Source: Hyphomonadaceae bacterium UBA1849 (lineage in GTDB: Bacteria; Pseudomonadota; Alphaproteobacteria; Caulobacterales; Hyphomonadaceae). Taken from it: DNA of 64,000 bases. Numbering within the stretch: the first letter of the stretch is position 1; every line of letters starts with the position of its first letter. Positions 51,037 through 59,725 of the stretch are shown here, piece after piece. The stretch is taken from the NCBI GenBank assembly GCA_002338565.1, contig DDIN01000008.1:1307567-1371566 (forward strand), written 5' to 3'. The notes beneath the pieces are model-generated. The model did not search any database. It saw only the letters and a list, made by a program, of their open reading frames with translations, and was not told the DNA's origin. A program made the position numbers and the translations under genes.

Positions 51037-52247
51037 GCGTTGTTTCTCTGTAGTGGCTGGCGGTAACCGAGGTAGGTCCAGCGGCGAAGGAGAATTTCCA
51101 TCGGTCCCCGTTTAAACTTGGTCAGCCAGAGGCTCACAAAGCAAAGCGTGAAGATGCCGGTCGCCAGCGCAATCAGAACGGCTGGCAACGCGCCTAGCTG
51201 TCCAAAGAGGCCAAAGCCGATCGGCAGGGTTACGATGCACATTATGACTGATTGCAGAAGATAAGCTGACAGCGTGGCTGATCCGCCTCGCGCCAGAAAT
51301 TGAAGAACCGGCCCTGTGCCCATGCGTGCGATGAGGGCGATTACGCCGATATAGCCAAAGGTGGAGAAGGGCGAACCTAAGATCATGATGGCCATGCCGA
51401 ACAGGCCCTGGGCGCTTTCACGCTGCGGCGCTCCAACATAAACATTTGAGCCGTAAAAGCTCAAAATGAGCCCGATTGGCAGAAGCACGAAGAGCGACGT
51501 CTTCCAGAATTTATGGTCTGGCTGACTGAGCAGACCCAATTTGAAAAACCCGAGACCGATCAGGAAAAAGCCGAATGCGCTGATGCCCTGTACCATCATG
51601 ACCGTCGGAAGCAGGGTTGGGATCAGAGACGCTCTGGCAGCAGCGATCTGCAGGAAGCTGCCGTCTGCAAATATGGCATCAATGGCCAGAAAGGCTTCAC
51701 GCTGTTCGGCCATCTGATCATCCATCATGCGGCGGGCTGCAGGATCGGTAATACCTTCCATCATCGCCATGGCGCCTGCGCCAAGCATCATCAGGGCAGT
51801 CTGAATCGCTATCAGCACGAGGCCCCAGGTGATGAGTGTTTTCGGTTTTCCGTTCCGGCAGAAATAAAGGAGGCTGCCCAGAATGGCGTAGGTCACCAGA
51901 ATATCGCCCAGAAACAGGAAGATGACATGGATCAGGCCAAGCGCCAGCAATCCGGCCATGCGGCGATAATAACGCCCGGTCGCATTGGTTTCTGTGCGCG
52001 CGGCTGATGCGAGCTGATAGCCGAGACCAGCGCCGAACATCATGGAAAAGAGAGAATAGGATTTCAGGGTGAAAAGCCCGTTCACCAGTAGTTTGGCCCA
52101 GTGATCGCCTGCCTCTCCGGTGGATGGGTAGCCGATATTCAGTCCGGCTGAAAACATTTCGACGTTTACAAGCACAATCCCGATAATCGCCCAGGCGCGT
52201 ATCAGGTCCGGCATCAGGTCGCGGTGTCCGATGGTTGTTTTCAGCAT
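51033..52247 (-). CDS. DUF418 integral membrane protein
   Basis: A 404-residue membrane protein with about ten helices. RDLMPDLIRAWAIIGIVLVN at the start and LFSMMFGAGLGYQL, then YLLQSVIMCIVTLPIGFG near the C-terminus, are the usual marks of the DUF418/YeiB family, distant relatives of membrane acyltransferases. Activity is not established. It overlaps a small lipoprotein gene at its 3' end. Confidence 0.87.
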   Translation of the reverse strand: MLKTTIGHRDLMPDLIRAWAIIGIVLVNVEMFSAGLNIGYPSTGEAGDHWAKLLVNGLFTLKSYSLFSMMFGAGLGYQLASAARTETNATGRYYRRMAGLLALGLIHVIFLFLGDILVTYAILGSLLYFCRNGKPKTLITWGLVLIAIQTALMMLGAGAMAMMEGITDPAARRMMDDQMAEQREAFLAIDAIFADGSFLQIAAARASLIPTLLPTVMMVQGISAFGFFLIGLGFFKLGLLSQPDHKFWKTSLFVLLPIGLILSFYGSNVYVGAPQRESAQGLFGMAIMILGSPFSTFGYIGVIALIARMGTGPVLQFLARGGSATLSAYLLQSVIMCIVTLPIGFGLFGQLGALPAVLIALATGIFTLCFVSLWLTKFKRGPMEILLRRWTYLGYRQPLQRNNA

Positions 52248-52307
52248 TGTGTCCCTCCCAGTTGAGGGCAGGATATACAGAATTGTTTCGGTTTGTCAGT
52301 GAAGGTT

Positions 52308-52754
52308 TTATTCTGGCGTGAAACCAGCCGCGAATTGTTGCGCGGAAAAGCGTTGGGCGGCTGTGCGTGCCAGCTTCAGAGTGACGGCTTTGCGGCGTGC
52401 TGCGGCGAGTTTGTGTTCCGGCGCTGGCCGAATAAGCGCGCCGCCAAACTGGTCGGCAATAATCAGCCCGGTATCAAGCGGCAGAAGCTCGGTCGGGAAG
52501 CTCTCATGCACGGCAAAGAAGAACTTATCGCAATAGGGGCGATACTCATGCCATTTGCCGTCTGACTCAAAGTCGGGCTTTCCGGATTTGACTTCGACGA
52601 TCCAAATCTCGCCTTTCTCGCTCAGCGCCATGATGTCGGCGCGTCTGCCGTTTGCGAGCACGAGCTCCGTTACGCAGGCGAGGGACATTTGTTCGAGCAG
52701 CCGGACTGCGCCCTGTGTCACCGCGCGGGTTATGTCCGGCGTGGTAAAGCTCAT
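52308..52754 (-). CDS. mmcB: MmcB-type putative DNA-repair endonuclease
   Basis: A 148-residue protein of the MmcB family. RRADIMALSEKGEIWIVEVK gives a PD-(D/E)xK nuclease core (Asp, then ExK), with KSGKPDFESDGKW following. In Caulobacter, MmcB acts in the DNA-damage response. Here it shares 4 bases with gpsA downstream of it, the two running in the same direction. Confidence 0.87.
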   Translation of the reverse strand: MSFTTPDITRAVTQGAVRLLEQMSLACVTELVLANGRRADIMALSEKGEIWIVEVKSGKPDFESDGKWHEYRPYCDKFFFAVHESFPTELLPLDTGLIIADQFGGALIRPAPEHKLAAARRKAVTLKLARTAAQRFSAQQFAAGFTPE

Positions 52755-53749
52755 AGGACGTTTTCGGCCTTAAACGGGCGTTCGATCAGACCCTTCATGG
52801 CCTCACGCAAAGTGATATTGCCGGCCAGAATATTGGCGACGGCCTCACAGATCGGCATTTCGATATCATACCGTTTCGCAAGCGCGACGACACCGGGTGC
52901 GGTGGCGACGCCTTCGGTGACGGCTTTGCGTTCTGCCAGAATGTCAGCCGGCGAGCGGCCTTCGCCGAGTGCTTTGCCAAAGCTCATATTGCGCGATTGC
53001 GGTGACGAGCAGGTGAGGACCAGATCGCCAAGCCCGCAAAGGCCGGCAAGCGTTTCGGGTTGCGCGCCCATAGCGCTGCCGAGACGGACCATCTCAGCAA
53101 ATCCGCGGGAAATGAGCGCAGCATGTGCAGACTTGCCAAGCTGAAGCCCCTCAACCGCGCCGCAGGCGATGGCGAGCACGTTCTTAACCGCGCCGCCAAT
53201 CTCGGCGCCGACAATATCGTTGCTCCAGTACGGACGAAACTCCGGGCGTCCAATGCTTTCCATCCAGCGCGCGCCAAGAGCCTGATCTTCGCAGGCCAGC
53301 GTGACGGCTGTGGGAAGACCCTTGGCGACGTCGATCGCGAAAGAGGGGCCGGAGAGAACAGCAACCGGAGCAGACGGTCGCGTTTCATGCAGAACATCAG
53401 CCATAAGTTTCAGTGAGCCGTGCTCAACGCCCTTGGCGCAGAGCGCGAACGGTGTGTCGTCTGGTATCAGGCCATTCAGCTGTTCGAAAACGGAGCGTGC
53501 AAATTGCGCAGGCACGACCGCGAGGATCGCATCGACGTTGGCAAGATCGGAAAGGGATGACGTGGAAGGGATAGCTGGCAGGTCGACACCGGGCAGGAAT
53601 AGCGGATTGCCCTGACCGGAAGAGAGGGCCTCAGCGACCTCGGTTTCTCGTGACCAGATAAGCACATCGCGTCCGGCTGCCTGCGTGGAATAAGCCAGTG
53701 CTGTGCCCCATGCGCCAGCGCCAAGAACGCCAATTCGATCAAAACTCAT
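52751..53749 (-). CDS. gpsA: NAD(P)-dependent glycerol-3-phosphate dehydrogenase
   Basis: A 332-residue enzyme that reduces dihydroxyacetone phosphate to sn-glycerol 3-phosphate for phospholipid synthesis. The N-terminal Rossmann motif is VLGAGAWGTALA, CAKGVEHGS and VLSGPSFAIDVAKG follow, and the substrate Lys is in GAVKNVLAIACG. Length is normal. It is first of a short minus-strand operon with mmcB, and a palindrome lies in the gap to the divergent tetR. Confidence 0.95.
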   Translation of the reverse strand: MSFDRIGVLGAGAWGTALAYSTQAAGRDVLIWSRETEVAEALSSGQGNPLFLPGVDLPAIPSTSSLSDLANVDAILAVVPAQFARSVFEQLNGLIPDDTPFALCAKGVEHGSLKLMADVLHETRPSAPVAVLSGPSFAIDVAKGLPTAVTLACEDQALGARWMESIGRPEFRPYWSNDIVGAEIGGAVKNVLAIACGAVEGLQLGKSAHAALISRGFAEMVRLGSAMGAQPETLAGLCGLGDLVLTCSSPQSRNMSFGKALGEGRSPADILAERKAVTEGVATAPGVVALAKRYDIEMPICEAVANILAGNITLREAMKGLIERPFKAENVL

Positions 53750-53771
53750 TAAATGTCCTATCGGCTGAATA

Positions 53772-53785
53772 AATCATTGATGATT
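53772..53785. promoter_or_regulatory. Palindrome between gpsA and tetR
   Basis: AATCATTGATGATT is a perfect inverted repeat (arms AATCAT/ATGATT, spacer TG) about 25 bases from both start codons. ATCATC at 53793-53798 faces GATGAT at 53779-53784 as a second, overlapping repeat. Position and symmetry fit an operator for the TetR protein. Confidence 0.5.
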
Positions 53786-53810
53786 CATTCTTATCATCTA
53801 TGCTCAAACC

Positions 53811-54395
53811 ATGACCGAGACTACAGACACCCGCGAACAGATCCTCCGAGCGGCCATGACCCGTATCCTACACTATGGATATGCAAAGACCACAATGGCC
53901 GAGATTGCAAAAGACTGCGATATGTCTGCGGGCAATATTTACAGGTTTTTCAAATCCAAGCTGGATATCGCCGAAGCGATTGTACGCGGCTTTAATCAGG
54001 CCTTTTACCAGTTGTTCGCCGAAATCGCGCGTCGGAGCGACGAGCCGGCCCTGCCACGCCTGACCGAGCTCTTCAAAGCGCGGCTGGAACGCACCTACCA
54101 CATGATGCAGAACAAGACGAAAGCCTTGGAAATGGCGGATGTTCTGGCGCGTGAGCGTCCGATTTATTACGTCGAAGAGCTGGCCCAGGAGCGGATCTAT
54201 ATTGTTCAGATCCTGGAGCAGGGGCTGAAATTCGGTGAGATCAAGCCACTGGATAATCTGAATTTTACGGCGGAAATGCTGCAGATAGCACTCATGAAAT
54301 TTGAGTCACCACGCTTCTGGGCTGACGAGTCCTACGAAGAGCTGACCCGTGAATTCGACGGTGTCATGAAACTTCTCGAAAAATCGCTCACCTGA
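53811..54395 (+). CDS. TetR-family transcription regulator
   Basis: A 194-residue repressor. The helix-turn-helix is clear (ILRAAMTRILHYGYAKTTMA, then DCDMSAGNIYRFFKSK). The ligand-binding part has several Arg/Glu-rich helices. There is no strong ribosome site; the ATG at 53811 begins the expected N-terminus. It faces gpsA across a 61-base gap with a palindrome, so control of gpsA (glycerophospholipid supply) and of itself is a testable inference. Confidence 0.88.
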   Translation: MTETTDTREQILRAAMTRILHYGYAKTTMAEIAKDCDMSAGNIYRFFKSKLDIAEAIVRGFNQAFYQLFAEIARRSDEPALPRLTELFKARLERTYHMMQNKTKALEMADVLARERPIYYVEELAQERIYIVQILEQGLKFGEIKPLDNLNFTAEMLQIALMKFESPRFWADESYEELTREFDGVMKLLEKSLT

Positions 54396-54462
54396 AACGG
54401 CTTAAAAAACAAGGCGCAGTAAATTATTACGTCTAAACACTGAATAAAATTGATTTCGTTCA

Positions 54463-54491
54463 TTGTTTTTGGTTCAGGCTGGTTCTATATA
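54463..54491 (+). promoter_or_regulatory. Predicted sigma-70-type promoter of the 34-residue protein gene
   Basis: TTGTTT (54463-54468) and TATATA (54486-54491) are separated by exactly 17 bases, close to the standard -35/-10. Transcription would start near 54498 and give a leader of about 43 bases before the ATG at 54541. Confidence 0.5.
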
Positions 54492-54540
54492 CAATCCACG
54501 AACACGGCATGGTGCCGCTCTAAGGGAACGGAGAAAAACA

Positions 54541-54645
54541 ATGAGCACGGAGTTTCAACGCAATCTGATCAGCATGTTCGCAGCAGTGCCGCTCGCGTCG
54601 GCTGTAATTGCGATGACAGTTGCGGGTTTTGGTTACGTGATCTGA
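54541..54645 (+). CDS. 34-residue single-helix membrane protein
   Basis: A small gene starting ATG at 54541 after AACGGAGAAAAAC (GGAG), ending TGA. It encodes MSTEFQRNLISMF followed by one hydrophobic helix (AAVPLASAVIAMTVAGFGYV). It is flanked by a good promoter-like sequence and a strong terminator, so it looks like a self-contained transcription unit of about 200 bases. No family is recognised. It resembles the ORF at 31694 in having a short polar basic head ending in SM and then the helix. Confidence 0.65.
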   Translation: MSTEFQRNLISMFAAVPLASAVIAMTVAGFGYVI

Positions 54646-54671
54646 CCTGCAGTCACGTAGTAAACTAGTTG

Positions 54672-54699
54672 CCCTCCCGGCTTGCCGGGAGGGTTTTTT
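54672..54699 (+). terminator. Strong terminator after the 34-residue protein gene
   Basis: CCCTCCCGG (54672-54680) pairs with CCGGGAGGG (54685-54693) around loop CTTG, followed by six T. It would not work on the minus strand, which lacks a T run. Confidence 0.93.
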
Positions 54700-54713
54700 G
54701 TTTCTGGAAGAGG

Positions 54714-56042
54714 CTAAAGCAGCTCGTCTTCGCGCGGCTGGAAGCCTGCAATCAGGTGGGTGTCTGTATCTTCGACTATTTCCAGCTGGCCGAATTCAAA
54801 GGCGCGGCGGTCAAACGCCAGATCGGACGGGCGAAGCGGACGCGAAAGCTCCAGCCCTTCAAGTGTGGTCGCCCTCGAGAAAGCAACATAAGCCTGACCA
54901 TGTGCGAACATGCCATTGTCGAAGTCGATATAGACTTTCTTCAGGGTCAGGCCCTGAGACTTATGGATCGTCACTGCATAGGCGAGGCGGATAGGCAGCT
55001 GTTTGAACGAACCGACGACGGACCGGTCGACCTTGTCATTCTCTTTGTCCATCTCATAGCGGTACTTTTCCCAGACGGCAGGCTCGATCCGGCAGGTCTC
55101 ACCGTCAATTTTGACAATCACTTCGTCTTCATCAAAGCCTTCAACCGTTCCGATTGAACCGTTCACATACCGGCCCTGAGGATCATTTTTGATCAGCATG
55201 ATGCGCGCGCCGCGCTTCAGCTCCAGAATGTTTTCTGTCGGTGCGGCTTTATCGTCGAACTGACCTTCGACGGTCGCCTGGAAGGCATAGGTTTCGCCAT
55301 CAAGCGCTTTCAGACGTGCCTGATTGATGCGGAAGGCGGCGGCATTGTTTGGCGTGAGGACGATATGTGTTTCGCTCGCTTCAATGGCGCGGCGACCGGT
55401 AACGCGATTATTCAGAACCTCTACGTCATCTTCATCCAGTCGCGCCTGACGCACCCCGTTCAGAAGCTTCAGGAATTCAGGATCGTTCTGGCGATATACG
55501 TGCTTGAGCGCGACAAGAGCGAACGCGCCGGTCTGAAAGGCTTCGGCGCGGAAGAAGTATGGGTTGCCGTAGCGCTCCATCAGGATTTCTTCTTCGTCCC
55601 GGGAGACGACAGGAGGCAGCTGGTGCAGGTCTCCGCACAAAACCATCCGTACACCGCCGAACGGTTTGCGAGAGCCGCGATTGAGCTGAAGTGATTTATC
55701 GATCGCGTCCAGCATGTCCGCGCGGACCATGGAAATCTCGTCGATGATAATCGTGTCGAGCTTCTTGATCAGCCGCGCATTTCGCAGGCGCTTGATATCG
55801 GTTGCATCAAGCAGTCTTGGCGGAAATTTGAAGAAAGAGTGGATGGTCTGGCCACCCGCATTCATGGCAGCAATACCTGTCGGTGCAAGCACGATGGCTT
55901 GTTCGCCAGCATCAGCGAGGAATTTGCGGATAAGCGTGGTTTTACCCGTTCCCGCGCGACCGGTCAGAAACACATTGCCGGTCGGGGAGCGCTCTTCGCC
56001 GCTAACCCATTTCAGTGGAGCTGAGCTCTCAGTGTCCGACAA
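54714..56042 (-). CDS. PIF1/RecD-like helicase
   Basis: A 442-residue superfamily 1 helicase of the PIF1-like group. Walker A GRAGTGKT (28-35), APTGIAAMNAGG (motif Ia), IIIDEISMVRADM (Walker B, Asp101/Glu102), GDLHQLPPV (motif III) and the late YAVTIHKSQGLT and YVAFSRATT (motifs V/VI) are all present. It probably unwinds 5'-3' in DNA repair or recombination. It diverges from the ThiF-like gene with a gap of 70 bases. Confidence 0.9.
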   Translation of the reverse strand: MSDTESSAPLKWVSGEERSPTGNVFLTGRAGTGKTTLIRKFLADAGEQAIVLAPTGIAAMNAGGQTIHSFFKFPPRLLDATDIKRLRNARLIKKLDTIIIDEISMVRADMLDAIDKSLQLNRGSRKPFGGVRMVLCGDLHQLPPVVSRDEEEILMERYGNPYFFRAEAFQTGAFALVALKHVYRQNDPEFLKLLNGVRQARLDEDDVEVLNNRVTGRRAIEASETHIVLTPNNAAAFRINQARLKALDGETYAFQATVEGQFDDKAAPTENILELKRGARIMLIKNDPQGRYVNGSIGTVEGFDEDEVIVKIDGETCRIEPAVWEKYRYEMDKENDKVDRSVVGSFKQLPIRLAYAVTIHKSQGLTLKKVYIDFDNGMFAHGQAYVAFSRATTLEGLELSRPLRPSDLAFDRRAFEFGQLEIVEDTDTHLIAGFQPREDELL

Positions 56043-56112
56043 TTCTCATTCCTCCACTTGAAGCCTGCGCCGCGAGGGCGCAAAACGAAACCAGCTAATA
56101 GCCGGGCCAGAT

Positions 56113-56853
56113 ATGACACCTGAACAGATTGAACGATATAAGCGCCATTTCCTCGTGAAAGAAATCGGCGGTCAAGGCCAGAAAAAACTTCTGGATGCGC
56201 ATGTTCTGATCGTTGGTGCAGGTGCGCTTGGCGGTGTTGCGGCACGGATACTCGCGGCGAGCGGTGTTGGTCGGCTGACTATCTTCGATGATGACAAGGT
56301 TGATGTGTCCAACCTGCAGCGCCAGACCCAGTTTTCATCGCGCGATGTGGGCGACTGGAAGGTCGCGGCGCTGTTTCGCGGTCTGTCTGCGCTTAATCCG
56401 GATATCCGGATTGATGTCGTTCAGGAGCGCTGGACACCGGATGCGACGCTGGCCGAGGCTGACCTTGTTCTGGATGGCTCTGATAATTTTGAAACCCGCT
56501 TCGCACTCAACGCCTCGAGCCTCGCAGAGGGCGTGCCGCTTATTTCTGGAGCTGTTGCCGGCTGGACGGGTCAGGTCATGGCGGTGAATGCGCTTTATGA
56601 TGAAAACTGTCCCTGTTATCAGTGCTTTGTACCAGCTGAGCCACCGGATGCAGGAAATTGCAAAGACCTTGGCGTTGTGGGCGCGATCACTCACCTGGTT
56701 GCCAGTCAGCAGGCCCTTCTCGCAACGCGTTACCTCATCGGTGAGACAGAAAACCTGTTCGGCCGATTGCTTTTGATTGAAGGGCTGACCGGCGCATTCC
56801 GCACTGTGAAGCTTCCTAAAGATCCGGCCTGTCCGGCATGTGGCGCTAAATGA
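56113..56853 (+). CDS. ThiF/MoeB-type ubiquitin-like-protein adenylating enzyme
   Basis: A 246-residue E1-like enzyme. Nucleotide motif GAGALGG (35-41), FDDDKVDVSNLQRQ with the conserved Arg, and two Cys pairs (CPCYQC and CPACG) for zinc. It adenylates the C-terminal Gly of MoaD, ThiS or a similar sulfur carrier; the sequence does not decide which, though the length favours MoeB/HesA over fused forms. It overlaps the following hydrolase gene by 4 bases. Confidence 0.88.
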   Translation: MTPEQIERYKRHFLVKEIGGQGQKKLLDAHVLIVGAGALGGVAARILAASGVGRLTIFDDDKVDVSNLQRQTQFSSRDVGDWKVAALFRGLSALNPDIRIDVVQERWTPDATLAEADLVLDGSDNFETRFALNASSLAEGVPLISGAVAGWTGQVMAVNALYDENCPCYQCFVPAEPPDAGNCKDLGVVGAITHLVASQQALLATRYLIGETENLFGRLLLIEGLTGAFRTVKLPKDPACPACGAK

Positions 56854-57875
56854 TGCGCGGGCCGCTGAAATGGCTTACTGTCGGCCTTTGCGCCGTCTTC
56901 GCGCTGACCGGCGCAACCTGGTTATCCTTTCATCGCGCGGACATTCCCTACGAAGACCTTGAGGCGCTCTATGAGCAGCCAGTGTCTGAATATGCGCGCC
57001 TGCCGAACGGGCTTTTGGTGCATTATACTGACGAAGGCCCGCGCGATGCGCCAGTGCTTCTGCTGGTTCATGGCCTTGCCTCGGCCAGTCAGAGCTGGAT
57101 GGCGTGGCGAGAAGACCTGAAACAGGACTACCGCGTCATCAGTGTCGATCTGCCGGGGCATGGTCTGACCCGCGTGCTTGAAACGACTGACCTTACCACG
57201 GCAGGCCTCGTTGACTTTCTGTCCCGGTTTTCAACGCGCTTGAATCTGGATGAGTTCGTGTTGGTCGGTGCCTCGCTCGGCGGACATATTGGTTGGGAAT
57301 ACGCGCTCCGTCATTCTGATAATCTGAGTGGGCTGGTGCTTGTCGCGCCAGCCGGTTTGTCTTCGTCCGATGAAGCGCGCGAGCATGCTGCCTTTGCGTC
57401 TGACATCGTGAATAATCCGGTCGTTACCGCCCTTGCTATGACGCTTGATCCGGCCATAGCGATCCGGCGCGGTTTTGTCGCCGCAAGCGGAGAAGCAGCG
57501 CCTCACGAAACAGTTCGTCAGTATGCTGACTTTGCCCGTGCGCCCGGGCATCGTGAGGCGTTGCTGCGTGTGTCTGCGCGGACCGATGGAGTGTCAGACG
57601 ACGCGCTGGACCGACTTCAAAGCCTGAGCCTGCCCATACTCGTTTTGCAGGGCGAGGGGGACGAAATCGTACCTGCCGATCATGCGAGGCGTTTTGCTGA
57701 AGCGGTCCCTCAGGCAGAGCTGGTTCTTTATCCTGATGTCGGACACCTGCCGCATGAGCAGATACCTGATGTCAGCCTTACAGATTTGCGCGCGTTTCTG
57801 GATGCGTTGGCGTCAGATGAAGAGGCCCCGCAGCCAGAGACTGCGGGGCCTGAAATTCCAGTACCGGAAGACTGA
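56850..57875 (+). CDS. Alpha/beta hydrolase, membrane-anchored
   Basis: A 341-residue hydrolase with an N-terminal membrane helix (WLTVGLCAVFALTGATWL). LLVHGLASASQSW gives the oxyanion loop, and GASLGG the nucleophile Ser142; Asp in QGEGDEIVPADH and His in DVGHLPHEQ complete the triad. The substrate is unknown; lipases and haloperoxidase-like esterases share this pattern. The C-terminal tail is Glu/Pro-rich, and its codons form an 11-bp hairpin. Coupled to the ThiF-like gene. Confidence 0.87.
   Translation: MMRGPLKWLTVGLCAVFALTGATWLSFHRADIPYEDLEALYEQPVSEYARLPNGLLVHYTDEGPRDAPVLLLVHGLASASQSWMAWREDLKQDYRVISVDLPGHGLTRVLETTDLTTAGLVDFLSRFSTRLNLDEFVLVGASLGGHIGWEYALRHSDNLSGLVLVAPAGLSSSDEAREHAAFASDIVNNPVVTALAMTLDPAIAIRRGFVAASGEAAPHETVRQYADFARAPGHREALLRVSARTDGVSDDALDRLQSLSLPILVLQGEGDEIVPADHARRFAEAVPQAELVLYPDVGHLPHEQIPDVSLTDLRAFLDALASDEEAPQPETAGPEIPVPED
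57823..57851 (-). terminator. Hairpin overlapping the end of the hydrolase gene, probable terminator of the dehydrogenase gene
   Basis: AGGCCCCGCAG (57823-57833) pairs perfectly with CTGCGGGGCCT (57841-57851). It lies 25 bases after the minus-strand 2-hydroxyacid dehydrogenase stop but inside the coding end of the convergent hydrolase gene. The T run is weak. Confidence 0.6.
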
Positions 57876-58862
57876 TTACAGCATAGCCGGAATGATGCGA
57901 TCCGGTGGCTTGTGACCGTCAGCAAAGGTTTTGATATTGATCAGAACCTTCTCGCCCATTTCGGTACGGCCTTCTTCTGTCGCAGAGCCAAGGTGAGGCA
58001 GAAGCACGACATTCGGCATTTCTTTGAGCTTCGGGTTCACCGCAGGTTCGTGCTCGAACACGTCGAGGCCGGCGCCTGCGATTTTGCCTTCTTCAAGCGC
58101 ACGTGCGAGTGCAGCTTCGTCAATCACTTCGCCGCGGGATGTGTTTACGACAAATGCGTGAGGCTGCATCAGCTCAAGACGGCGTGAGTTCAGAAGGTGG
58201 TAGGTAGCCGGAGTGTGCGGGCAGTTAATGGACACATAGTCCATGCGCGCCAGCATCTGGTCGAGGCTATCCCAATAGGTTGCGCCGAGAGATTCTTCGA
58301 TCTGCGGGCTGACCTGAGTACGGTTATGGTAGTGGATCTGCATGCCGAAGGCTTTCGCGCGGCGTGCAACAGCCTGACCGATACGGCCCATGCCGATAAT
58401 GCCAAGGCGCTTGCCGGAAATCCGGCGACCCATCATCCAGGTTGGTGTCCAGCCTTTAAACTCGTCATTCTCGATGGCTTTGACGCCTTCGATCATGCGG
58501 CGCGGCACAGACAGAAGTAGCGCCATAGTCATGTCGGCTGTGTCTTCGGTCAGAACGCCCGGCGTGTTCGTGAGGGTGATGCCACGCTGAGTTGCGCTCT
58601 GCACGTCGATATTGTCCACGCCCGCGCCGAACTGCGCGATAAGGCGAAGATTTTCGCCAGCATGCGCCAGAACACGTCCGTCGATTTTATCTGTCACGGT
58701 CGGGACAAGTACATCTGCCTCCGCCACTGCGTCTGACAGCTCGCCCTGTGACATAGGGTGGTCAGATTCATTCAGTGTCGTGTCGAACAATTCCTTCAGG
58801 CGAAGTTCCACCACGCTCGGAAGTCGACGGGTCACTATAACTTTCAATTTTTGCGAAGACAT
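57876..58862 (-). CDS. D-2-hydroxyacid dehydrogenase (glyoxylate/hydroxypyruvate reductase-like)
   Basis: A 328-residue NAD(P)-dependent dehydrogenase. The cofactor motif is GIIGMGRIGQA, the catalytic Arg is in NTSRGEVID, Glu in AGLDVFEHEP and His in LLPHLGSAT. This set is typical of GyaR/GhrB-like enzymes that reduce glyoxylate or hydroxypyruvate. The stop lies directly against the hydrolase stop on the other strand (57875/57876). Confidence 0.9.
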   Translation of the reverse strand: MSSQKLKVIVTRRLPSVVELRLKELFDTTLNESDHPMSQGELSDAVAEADVLVPTVTDKIDGRVLAHAGENLRLIAQFGAGVDNIDVQSATQRGITLTNTPGVLTEDTADMTMALLLSVPRRMIEGVKAIENDEFKGWTPTWMMGRRISGKRLGIIGMGRIGQAVARRAKAFGMQIHYHNRTQVSPQIEESLGATYWDSLDQMLARMDYVSINCPHTPATYHLLNSRRLELMQPHAFVVNTSRGEVIDEAALARALEEGKIAGAGLDVFEHEPAVNPKLKEMPNVVLLPHLGSATEEGRTEMGEKVLINIKTFADGHKPPDRIIPAML

Positions 58863-59018
58863 CGCGTCCCTATCCTGCTTCTTTTATCGTGCCATAGCAA
58901 ACAAGTGCGGCGTGGCCAATGCGTTCAGAAGTCCCAGATAAATTTTCAGAACCTGTTTACGCCTTATTCACCATAACAGGCAAAAATTTCCCATGGAACA
59001 GACCTCGGGAAATTAAGC

Positions 59019-59624
59019 ATGTTTGCGAAGCTGAAAAGCCTTTTTCTCGCCAGCCTCATGATTTCACTGCCATCGGTCGCACAATCTGCGAACCAGGGCC
59101 CCGTGACCGGTCAGGCTGTGCGAATCAGCGCCTTCTCCGGATTGCCGGTGCCGCGATTTGAATCGCTGAAGTATTCCGCTGTGCATGGTCGCACAGGCCC
59201 GAGCCTCGAATATCCTGTAGCATGGCGATACGAACGCCGTGGCCTGCCCGTTATGGTTGTTCGTGAAACACGCGACTGGCGCATGGTGCGTGACCCGTCC
59301 GGTGATGAAGTCTGGATGCATGAGCGTACACTCGGTGGTCAGCCAAGCGTTATGATCCATGGTTCAGACCTTGTTGATCTTCATCGGTCTTCCAACTCTG
59401 AATCCCGCGTCGTGGCGCGCATGGAGTCTGGCGCGATCGCAACGCTCATCGGTTGTGAAGAGACCATGTGCGAAGTCTATATCAATCATCGTCGTGGCTG
59501 GGCTGACAAAACCAATCTTTGGGGCGCGCCGGGTACGGCGCCATCTGTTGTCGCTTTTGATGATGAGGACGAACTCGGCGATACAAACGCTGACATGGCT
59601 CTGCAGGTTGCTGCCGTAAATTAG
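59019..59624 (+). CDS. Exported SH3-domain protein
   Basis: A 201-residue protein with a signal peptide (FLASLMISLPSVAQSA). Two bacterial SH3-like repeats follow: SLEYPVAWRYERRGLPVMVV with DWRMVRDPSG, and then SESRVVARMESGAIATLIG with EVYINHRRGWADK. Such proteins bind peptidoglycan or envelope partners. It is upstream of fabA in the same direction, about 100 bases away, with no clear functional tie. Confidence 0.85.
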   Translation: MFAKLKSLFLASLMISLPSVAQSANQGPVTGQAVRISAFSGLPVPRFESLKYSAVHGRTGPSLEYPVAWRYERRGLPVMVVRETRDWRMVRDPSGDEVWMHERTLGGQPSVMIHGSDLVDLHRSSNSESRVVARMESGAIATLIGCEETMCEVYINHRRGWADKTNLWGAPGTAPSVVAFDDEDELGDTNADMALQVAAVN

Positions 59625-59725
59625 GGCAAAGCCCGTACTCGCTATGCGTGTGTGGGTTGACCTCAAGGGAAACATACCGTTTCTGGCAGACTTTCAGCGG
59701 ACAGCACGACGGTAAGGATTCCCAA

